Origin: CAWULT01 sp963923455
GTDB lineage: Bacteria > Acidobacteriota > Vicinamibacteria > Vicinamibacterales > UBA2999
Assembly: GCA_963923455.1 (NCBI GenBank)
Contig: CAWULT010000121.1
Location: 1-13,436, forward strand
Direction: 5' to 3'
DNA length: 13,436 nt
The notes under the pieces are model-generated. The model was not told where the DNA came from. It did not search any database and saw nothing but the letters and a program-made list of their open reading frames with translations. The position numbers and the translations under genes were made by a program. Positions 6,722 to 13,436 of the stretch are shown piece by piece; within the stretch, counting starts at the first letter, position 1; the number at the start of each line of letters is the position of its first letter.

Positions 6722-8827
6722 GTGGCCGCGCCCCTCGCCGAGCCGGAGAGCAGAGACGTCCGCGCCCTTGCCGTCGAGGCCGGCGAGCCCCACCCGCTCG
6801 GCGTCACGTGCGGACCGGACGGCGTGAACTTCTGCCTCTACTCCTCGGCCGCGACCGCGGTCACGCTCCTGCTGTTCGACTCGGAAACGGCCCGGGAGCC
6901 GGCGCGGACGATCCGCTTCGATCCCTATCGCAACAAGACGTTCCACCTGTGGCACGTCTTCCTGCGGGGCTGCCGGCCCGGCACCTGCTACGCCTTTCGC
7001 GTGGACGGCCCGGACGCGCCGGCGGAAGGCCATCGATTCGACCCTGAGAAGGTGCTCATCAGTCCCTACGCACGGGGCGTGAGCCGGCGCCTGTGGCGGC
7101 GCGAGGACGCCATCGGCCGCGGCGACAACATGGCGTCGTCGATGCGGTGCGTCGTCGTCGACACGGGCGCCTACGACTGGGAGGGCGATCGGCCGCTGGA
7201 GCGCCCGATGCACCAGTCCATCATCTACGAGCTGCACGTGGGCGGGTTCACGCGGTCGCCGTCGTCCGGGGTGCGACACCCCGGCACGTATGCGGGGCTG
7301 ATCGAGAAGGTGCCGTACCTGCAGGCGCTCGGCGTGACGGCGGTCGAGCTGCTGCCGGTCTTCGAGTTCGACGACCGGAGCACGTGGCCAGGACCGTCGG
7401 GCGAGCCGCTGCGGAACTTCTGGGGCTACAGTCCCGTGGCGTTCTTCAGCCCGCACTCGGGGTACGGCACCTCGGGTGAGGCGGCCGCCGTCGTCAACGA
7501 GTTCCGCGACCTGGTCAAGGCGCTGCACCGCGCGGGCATCGAGGTCATCCTCGACGTCGTGTTCAGCCACACGGAGGAGGGCACGGAGACGGGGCCCACC
7601 TTCGGCTTCCGCGGCATCGACAACCGGACGTTCTATCTGCTGGATCCGTCGAACCCGGCGCGGTACCTGAACTACAGCGGCGTCGGCAACACGATCAACG
7701 CGAACCATCCGCTCACCCAGAAACTCATCGTCGACTGCCTCCGGTACTGGGTCGAGCAGATGCACGTCGACGGGTTCCGGTTCGACGAAGGGTCGATCCT
7801 CGCCCGTGGAGAGGACGGTGCGCCGCTGGAGCATCCTCCGGTGATCTGGCAGATCGAGCTCGACGATGCCCTGGTGCACACCAAGGTGATCGCCGAGGCC
7901 TGGGACGCGGCCGGACTCTCGCAGGTTGGCCACTTTCCGGGCGACCGCTGGGCCGAGTGGAACGCGTGCTATCGGGACGACGTGCGGCGGTTCGTGCGTG
8001 GCGACGCCGGGATGATCGGGGCCGTCGCCTCGCGGCTGGGTGCGAGCGCGGACATCTACCACGAGCGGGGGGAGACGCCCGAGAACAGCATCAACTTCGT
8101 CACGATCCACGACGGGTTCACCCTGCACGACCTGGTCTCGTACGACCGGAAGCACAACGAGGCCAACGGCGAGGGCAACCGGGACGGCATCGACCAGAAC
8201 TTCAACTGGAACTGCGGCGTCGAGGGGCCGACCGACGACCCCGCGATCGTCGCGCTCCGCCGCCGCCAGACGAGGAACGTCCTGGCGATACTACTGCTGT
8301 CGCGCGGCGTCCCGATGTTGCTCGGCGGCGACGAGATCGGCCGCACGCAAGGTGGCAACAACAATCCCTACAACCAGGACAACCCGACGAGCTGGGTGGA
8401 CTGGACGCGGCTCGACGCGAACCGTGATCTGTTCCGGTTCGTGCAGCGCCTGATCGCCTTTCGCAAGGCCCACCCGGCGTTGTGGCAGCCGCGCTTCTAC
8501 ACCGGGACGCTCGACGCCCGTGGCATGCCGGACATCGCATGGCATGGCACCCAGCTCGAACGCCCCGGGTTCGACGACCCCGATGCCCGTGCGCTCGCCT
8601 GCACGATCGCCGGTGTGGAGGGCTCGCCCGACCTGCACGTGATGATGAACATGTACTGGGAGGCCTTGACCTTCGAGGTGCCGGCGCCCGGGGGATGGCG
8701 GCTGGCGATCGACACCAGCGCGGAGCCGCCCGGCGATGCGCCAGGCGACACCCCGGGCGGGCCGGCCGCGGTTGCGGCGTGGGTGGTGCCGGGACGGACC
8801 ATCGTCGTGCTCGAGCGGGCACGCTGA
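6722..8827 (+). CDS. glgX: glycogen debranching enzyme GlgX (isoamylase type)
   Basis: This 701-residue cytoplasmic GH13 enzyme hydrolyses alpha-1,6 branches of glycogen or limit dextrin. An N-terminal CBM48-like beta-sandwich (about 20-130; HPLGVTCGPDGVNFCLYS) precedes the (beta/alpha)8 barrel. Visible barrel motifs are HQSIIYELHVGGFTR, VTAVELLPV, NFWGYSPVAFFSPHSGYG, DVVFSHTEEG, GFRFD with nucleophile D355, IAEAWD with acid/base E392, and TIHDGFTLHDL with transition-state D464, followed by GGDEIGRTQGGNNN. All three catalytic residues are therefore intact. Length fits GlgX (about 650-720). GTG 6722 is the first start after an in-frame TAA at 6710 and has no Shine-Dalgarno. No glgA, glgB, glgC or glgP is adjacent. 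It is divergent from the MFS gene. Confidence 0.9.
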   Translation: MAAPLAEPESRDVRALAVEAGEPHPLGVTCGPDGVNFCLYSSAATAVTLLLFDSETAREPARTIRFDPYRNKTFHLWHVFLRGCRPGTCYAFRVDGPDAPAEGHRFDPEKVLISPYARGVSRRLWRREDAIGRGDNMASSMRCVVVDTGAYDWEGDRPLERPMHQSIIYELHVGGFTRSPSSGVRHPGTYAGLIEKVPYLQALGVTAVELLPVFEFDDRSTWPGPSGEPLRNFWGYSPVAFFSPHSGYGTSGEAAAVVNEFRDLVKALHRAGIEVILDVVFSHTEEGTETGPTFGFRGIDNRTFYLLDPSNPARYLNYSGVGNTINANHPLTQKLIVDCLRYWVEQMHVDGFRFDEGSILARGEDGAPLEHPPVIWQIELDDALVHTKVIAEAWDAAGLSQVGHFPGDRWAEWNACYRDDVRRFVRGDAGMIGAVASRLGASADIYHERGETPENSINFVTIHDGFTLHDLVSYDRKHNEANGEGNRDGIDQNFNWNCGVEGPTDDPAIVALRRRQTRNVLAILLLSRGVPMLLGGDEIGRTQGGNNNPYNQDNPTSWVDWTRLDANRDLFRFVQRLIAFRKAHPALWQPRFYTGTLDARGMPDIAWHGTQLERPGFDDPDARALACTIAGVEGSPDLHVMMNMYWEALTFEVPAPGGWRLAIDTSAEPPGDAPGDTPGGPAAVAAWVVPGRTIVVLERAR

Positions 8828-8834
8828 GGCGCGC

Positions 8835-8873
8835 GCGGGCGGCGGGGCGGCGCGCGTCCGATCGGCCGCCCGC
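8835..8873 (+). terminator. GC-rich hairpin after glgX
   Basis: A 9-bp perfect stem (8835-8843 gcgggcggc with 8865-8873 gccgcccgc) encloses a 21-nt loop just after the glgX stop. No T-tract follows, so termination is uncertain. Confidence 0.25.
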
Positions 8874-8894
8874 CTGTGTCACCATGATCGAGTC

Positions 8895-9791
8895 GTGCAG
8901 AGGTCACCCGCAGACCCGTCCGGGGTCGCCCCCCCGGCGTTCGACGCCGAGGCCGTCCGCCGTTACTACGATCGCCACACGGCGACGTTCGTCACCTTCG
9001 GCCGCGGCGGCACGGTCGGGGCCATCCACCGGGCCCTCTGGGGACCCGGCGTCCGGACGCGGGAGCAGGCCTTCCACTACGTCGACGACCGGATTGCGGA
9101 CCTGATTCGATCGATGCCGGCCGGGGCCGGGCCTCCGCACGTCGTCGACCTCGGATGCGGCGTCGGCGCCACCCTCGGATACCTGGCGGCACGGCTGCCG
9201 CTGCGGGGGACCGGCGTCACCCTGAGTCCGGTGCAGGCGGCGCTGGCGCGCGAGCGGCTGCGCGCGTGCGGGGTGTCGGACCGCGTCGAGTGCCGTGAGG
9301 CCAGCTACGACGCCCTGCCGCCATCGATCCCGCCGGCCGACCTCGCCTACGCGATCGAGTCGTTCGCCCATGCCCCTGCGCCGGCGCGCTTCTTCGCGGA
9401 GTGCGCACGCCTGGTGCGGGTGGGCGGTGTGCTCGCGATCTGCGACGACGTGCGGCGGCCGACGTCCGACCCCCGTGCCCCGCGCGCGATCGCCCGGTTC
9501 GTCCGCGGCTGGCGCCTCAATGCGGTACTGCTCCCGTCCGAGATCGACGCGCTGGCGCAGGCGGCCGGCTTCGTGCGCGAAGCTACGCTCGACCTGACGC
9601 CCTACGTCGAGCCTCGCACGATGGGCGACCGCGTGCTCGACACCCTGCTCGGATGGCTGCCGCTCGGTGCCACGCCGCTCGGGCCCGTGCTGGGCGGCAC
9701 GGCCCTCAAGACGTGCCAGGAGCGCGGCTGGCTCGGCTACGAGCTGGCGGTGTTCCGCCGCAGGGAAGACGACGTCCCGGCCGGCTCCTGA
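8895..9791 (+). CDS. class I SAM-dependent methyltransferase
   Basis: This 298-residue protein has the Rossmann-fold methyltransferase motifs: motif I VVDLGCGVGAT (D85-G-C-G), post-I GTGVTLSPVQ, an acidic ECREASYDALP loop, motif II-like LAYAIESFAHAP and motif III RVGGVLAICDD. The N-terminal region, RRYYDRHTATFVTFGRGG...AIHRALWGPGV...AFHYV, resembles small-molecule (terpenoid or quinone type) C-methyltransferases rather than RNA or protein methylases, but the substrate is unknown. The same frame is open well into glgX. GTG 8895 is chosen because it lies after the glgX stop, gives a compact N-terminus just before the conserved block, and has a -10-like CATGAT at 8883-8888 placed for leaderless initiation. 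There is no Shine-Dalgarno. It lies between glgX and prfC, with no obvious functional link to either. Confidence 0.8.
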   Translation: MQRSPADPSGVAPPAFDAEAVRRYYDRHTATFVTFGRGGTVGAIHRALWGPGVRTREQAFHYVDDRIADLIRSMPAGAGPPHVVDLGCGVGATLGYLAARLPLRGTGVTLSPVQAALARERLRACGVSDRVECREASYDALPPSIPPADLAYAIESFAHAPAPARFFAECARLVRVGGVLAICDDVRRPTSDPRAPRAIARFVRGWRLNAVLLPSEIDALAQAAGFVREATLDLTPYVEPRTMGDRVLDTLLGWLPLGATPLGPVLGGTALKTCQERGWLGYELAVFRRREDDVPAGS

Positions 9792-9811
9792 CGGGACGCC
9801 TGGAGGTGAGC

Positions 9812-9820
9812 TGGTACAAT
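9812..9820 (+). promoter_or_regulatory. extended -10 promoter (TGG-TACAAT) for prfC
   Basis: TGG-TACAAT is a near-consensus extended -10 in GC-rich surroundings, just after the methyltransferase stop (9791) and 61 nt before the prfC ATG. It predicts separate transcription of prfC with a leader of about 55 nt. Confidence 0.55.
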
Positions 9821-9881
9821 CGATGGACGCACCGCCTGCGTGAGGCCCCAGTCCTTCGCCTGCCGCGGTCCACAGGACATC

Positions 9882-11489
<1,608 letters not shown>

Positions 11490-11585
11490 GACAAGCGCAG
11501 TCTCGGGAGACAGCAGGTGCCGCGCGCTGAGCCGGGCGCGTCAGCGCCATCGCCCGACCGCGCGCGGTTCGGCCGCCGTACGTAC

Positions 11586-11614
11586 CACGGGCACGCCCCC
11601 GGGGCGTGCCCGTG
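11586..11614. terminator. strong bidirectional hairpin between convergent prfC and membrane-protein operon
   Basis: A perfect inverted repeat (cacgggcacgcc, 11586-11597, with ggcgtgcccgtg, 11603-11614) has a loop of about 5 nt; pairing can extend to 14 bp. It lies 97 nt after the prfC stop and 33 nt beyond the converging gene's stop. There is no U-run on either side, so it is either a non-canonical terminator or a 3'-end stabiliser. The rest of 11490-11646 shows nothing else. Confidence 0.6.
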
Positions 11615-11646
11615 ATGTGTCGTCGGGTGGGCCGTCGGCCCTCCGC

Positions 11647-12159
11647 TCAGAGCTCCCAGGGAATGAGACGACCGACGTAGATCACGGCGACCCACAGGGC
11701 CAGCGACGTCGCGGCGAACATCTTCGCCAGGGGCGGCGCGTCGGCGTCGGGTCCGAGGGATTCGGTCAGCTTCGCCATCCCGGTGACGTAGAAGCCGAGC
11801 AGGTTCAGGCCCGCGAGACCGATGAAGAGCAGCTTGAGCTGCAGGAAGACGTTGGTCATCAGCACGGTGTAGGGATGGATGCCGACGTTGCCGATGATGC
11901 CGCCGACGAAGATGGCACCGCTGGCGACGCACAGGACGAAGCCGAACACACCCCACGGCAGCGCACGACTGAGGACCGCGGGAGGCAGCTTCTTGCCGAT
12001 CCCGAGCAGACGGAGGTCGAACGTGCCGACGCCGCCGAAGAGCAGGATCAGGCCGAAGAAGTGCGCGATCTCACAGAGTGGCCAGGCCCACTGATACGTC
12101 TCGACCAGCCACTCGAAGGCCGGCCACCGCAGCCAGTAGGCGAGAAGGTTGTTCTCCAT
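11647..12159 (-). CDS. multi-pass membrane protein, DUF6644-like (second of pair)
   Basis: This 170-residue protein has about four to five hydrophobic helices (about 23-45, 66-90, 101-127, 146-166). The helix 1 pattern CEIAHFFGLILLFGG...FDLRLLG matches what I know of DUF6644 proteins. It shares with the upstream gene a helix-1 His (H33 here, H32 there), a (V/A)xSG(A/T) segment in helix 2, a Lys at the start of helix 3 (K109/K100) and a terminal GRL motif, so the two are diverged paralogs. The helix His could bind heme or metal, but this is a guess. ATG 12159 has AAGGAG (12169-12174) 9 nt upstream, inside the end of the preceding gene, and the intergenic gap is only 4 bp. Translational coupling is likely. 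Function unknown. Confidence 0.8.
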   Translation of the reverse strand: MENNLLAYWLRWPAFEWLVETYQWAWPLCEIAHFFGLILLFGGVGTFDLRLLGIGKKLPPAVLSRALPWGVFGFVLCVASGAIFVGGIIGNVGIHPYTVLMTNVFLQLKLLFIGLAGLNLLGFYVTGMAKLTESLGPDADAPPLAKMFAATSLALWVAVIYVGRLIPWEL

Positions 12160-12163
12160 GGGG

Positions 12164-12778
12164 CTAGACTCCTTTTCCTGCCGAAGGCGGCACGTAGCCG
12201 GCGGTCGGGCCACCGATGAGGCCCATCCTGCGTCCGGCGATGACGACCGCGAAGACGAGGCCGAACGCGATCAGGCCGGCGATGGTGCTCTGCTGCACGA
12301 CGCGCGCCGAGTACGCCGTCAGCCGGCCGGCCGTGACCCCGATGATCCAGAAGAACATCGCCCATCCCATCAGCACCTTCGAGTTGGCCGGCAGCTGCGT
12401 ATCGATGGAGGGCCCCTTGGCGACGACCTGCGAGATGAACCGGTTCGTGATGACGTAGCCGACGATGACGGAGGCCACCTTGACGATGAACACGCCGTTT
12501 CGGACGAAGCTCACCGGCGCCGTGCAGAAGAGCACCGTGCCCGATACCGCCGTGATCCAGAAGCCAGTCCGCATCAGCGGACGGAACTTGATCATCGGAG
12601 AGATGGGGAGGTCGGGAATCAGGTCGTACACGCGGGCGGCCATCACCATCGTGGGACCCATCAAGAAGACCAGGCCGATGGTGTGGAGCGCGAGATAGAG
12701 CGTGTAGCCCAGCTGCGAGGACGACTCGCGTATCCAGGTTATGGTGTCTGTGTTTTCGATCCAGCTGAGGAACTCCAC
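12164..12778 (-). CDS. multi-pass membrane protein, DUF6644-like (first of pair)
   Basis: This 204-residue protein has about five hydrophobic helices (about 24-46, 72-88, 95-114, 136-157, 163-182). Its N-terminus, EFLSWIENTDTITWIRES, followed by a helix with ALHTIGLVFLMG (H32), fits the DUF6644 pattern of a short amphipathic opening and a conserved His. A GRRMGLIGGP-containing basic cytoplasmic tail closes it. The open frame extends 13 codons further upstream, but GTG 12778 is preceded at 6 nt by AGGAG (12785-12789) and gives the conserved N-terminus, so it is the likely start. It precedes its paralog by 4 bp in one operon. Function unknown; an integral membrane redox or transport accessory role is speculation. 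Confidence 0.8.
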   Translation of the reverse strand: MEFLSWIENTDTITWIRESSSQLGYTLYLALHTIGLVFLMGPTMVMAARVYDLIPDLPISPMIKFRPLMRTGFWITAVSGTVLFCTAPVSFVRNGVFIVKVASVIVGYVITNRFISQVVAKGPSIDTQLPANSKVLMGWAMFFWIIGVTAGRLTAYSARVVQQSTIAGLIAFGLVFAVVIAGRRMGLIGGPTAGYVPPSAGKGV

Positions 12779-13068
12779 TCCCGTCTCCTTTCGGCGTCCC
12801 CGGCCTGGGAGACGCACCCCCCACGCGGTCGACCACGCGTCGACGTGACCGGTAGTGCACTAGCTGTGCCACCGCAGCGGGGCTGGAGTCCCGCGCCGCG
12901 CGTACAACCGTGCTCCATGGAATTCCAGAGCGATCGGCGCGGCGCCGCGGCAACGAATCCCCAGTGGGTGGCTGGGAACTGTGAGTTTTTCCGGCACGGG
13001 TGGGAGGATTCCCCGGGCCGACGTGGCGCGGGGTGGTGCGGCCTCGGGCGGCGTCCGTGCCCGCGGGC
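12779..13068. other. 290-bp intergenic region, no gene supported
   Basis: Open frames here are GC-rich shadows with arginine- and proline-rich translations and no motifs. It must hold the promoter of the DUF6644-like pair. A 10-bp palindrome TAGTGCACTA (12853-12862) is one AT-richer spot on the minus-strand upstream side, and a GCCCGCGGGC palindrome (13059-13068) directly abuts the stop of the TauE/SafE-like gene. Neither is strong evidence of a site. Confidence 0.5.
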
Positions 13069-13399
13069 TCAGTGCGCGTGGCGACTCGGGGCGGATGACG
13101 CCGCGGGAGCGTGCGCCTCGTGCGCCGTCATCGCGGTCGCCGCGAGACCGCGCCAGACGATGACGATGCCCAGCACGATCACCCAGCCGGCGGCCAGGCG
13201 CGGCTTCCATCGATGGGTGTACCGCGAGAAAGGTACCCCGCCCAGGCCTACGGCGAGCAGGCCCGTCGCGGTCGTGAGACCGAAAGCCGCCATGGTCACG
13301 GCGCCGCGCCACGCGGAGCCGGTCGCGACCGCGCGCGCCAGCGCCGCGTAGATCAGGCCGCAGGGCAGCAGGCCCAGGGCGAGGCCGAGGAAGAAGCGG
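13069..13399 (-). CDS. TauE/SafE-like (DsbD_2 type) membrane protein, C-terminal part
   Basis: About 110 residues are visible. FFLGLALGLLPCGLIYAAL is the typical helix of the second half of TauE/SafE or UreH-like transmembrane proteins, with the conserved Pro-Cys-Gly. Two further hydrophobic helices follow (AVTMAAFGLTTATGLLAVGLGG and AAGWVIVLGIVIVWRGLA). The C-terminal tail is His-rich (HEAHAP...RHAH), which suggests metal binding. Such proteins export small anions or assist copper or cytochrome maturation; which applies here is unknown. The gene is incomplete. Upstream of about base 13399 the sequence is an exact reverse copy of the gene itself and brings an in-frame TAG (13432-13434), so the true N-terminal half is missing. 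The ATG at 13299 is inside the domain and is not the start. Confidence 0.75.
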
Positions 13400-13436
13400 C
13401 TCGCCCTGGGCCTGCTGCCCTGCGGCCTGATCTACG
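13347..13436. repeat. 37-bp perfect inverted repeat at the window end
   Basis: Bases 13347-13383 and 13400-13436 are exact reverse complements, separated by a 16-nt spacer. The left arm codes the conserved PCGLIYA helix of the TauE/SafE-like gene, and the right arm is its mirror copy, running exactly to the last base. This looks like a fold-back read or assembly artefact at a contig end rather than a biological element. Confidence 0.9.

Noticed and set aside
5225..8155. A 976-codon minus-strand open frame
   Set aside because: Only the last 457 codons encode a protein (the MFS transporter, with its own strong Shine-Dalgarno). The rest is antisense to glgX, with Arg/Val/His-rich low-complexity translation typical of GC-rich shadow frames.
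8736..8894. Upstream extension of the methyltransferase frame into glgX
   Set aside because: It overlaps the glgX C-terminus, and its translation is arginine-rich and unlike methyltransferases. GTG 8895 gives a compact start.
463..9835. 14-bp exact repeat gatggacgcaccgc at 463-476 and 9822-9835
   Set aside because: One such match is close to chance expectation in a GC-rich window of this size. The two copies have different contexts: one is coding, the other lies between promoter and gene.
9823..9843. Mini-ORF MDAPPA-stop just before prfC, considered as a regulatory leader peptide
   Set aside because: Its ATG begins 2 nt after the -10 box, upstream of any likely transcription start, so it would not be on the prfC transcript.
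9840..9881. GTG at 9840 as the prfC start
   Set aside because: It adds 14 residues not expected in RF3 and has no Shine-Dalgarno; ATG 9882 has AGGA upstream.
12860..13312. Minus-strand frame spanning the intergenic region and the TauE/SafE-like gene
   Set aside because: It is out of frame with the recognisable transmembrane protein; its translation is Arg/Gly-rich without motifs.
13347..13436. Terminal inverted repeat of a mobile element, or an attachment site
   Set aside because: The arms are coding sequence of the adjacent gene, and no transposase or integrase is present. A position exactly at the contig edge favours an artefact.

Overview
This 13.4 kb window is GC-rich chromosomal DNA (roughly 70% G+C). 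It reads as bacterial, most likely an uncultured soil or sediment Acidobacteriota of the Vicinamibacteria type. That placement is an inference from the high GC and from the mix of secreted CotH-domain proteins, a soluble PQQ-type sugar dehydrogenase, a secreted single-domain cupin, and GlgX with RF3. Gemmatimonadota or Planctomycetota are possible alternatives. The right edge carries a perfect self-inverted repeat that looks like a metagenomic contig end. I see no tRNA, rRNA, CRISPR array, insertion sequence or phage gene.

Layout. Bases 1-369 are the 3' end of a CotH-like gene, followed by a full-length paralog (464-2005, +) that carries a signal peptide and an EF-hand. A small secreted cupin (2015-2395, -) converges on it. 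The cupin shares a 122-bp intergenic region with the divergent secreted PQQ-dependent sugar dehydrogenase (2518-4017, +). A minus-strand two-gene operon comes next: an AAHS-type MFS transporter (6598 to 5225) and then a short methionine-synthase-like zinc protein (5202 to 4057). Divergent from the transporter is glgX (6722-8827, +), then a class I SAM methyltransferase (8895-9791, +) and prfC, release factor 3 (9882-11489, +). A strong hairpin separates prfC from a converging minus-strand pair of paralogous membrane proteins of the DUF6644 type (12778 to 12164 and 12159 to 11647, only 4 bp apart). The window ends inside a TauE/SafE-like membrane gene (13399 to 13069, -).

How the genes work together. 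Left third: periplasmic or surface functions (CotH kinases, sugar oxidation, cupin). Middle: uptake of a probably aromatic acid, coupled to a cytoplasmic MetE-like transferase. Then glycogen debranching and translation termination. Right end: a membrane-protein cluster of unknown role. No gene set here forms a recognisable new defence or mobile system. The points most worth checking are the transporter/MetE-like pair, the tandem CotH paralogs with an EF-hand, the tandem DUF6644-like pair beside TauE/SafE, two apparently leaderless GTG starts with identical spacing, and the contig-end palindrome.
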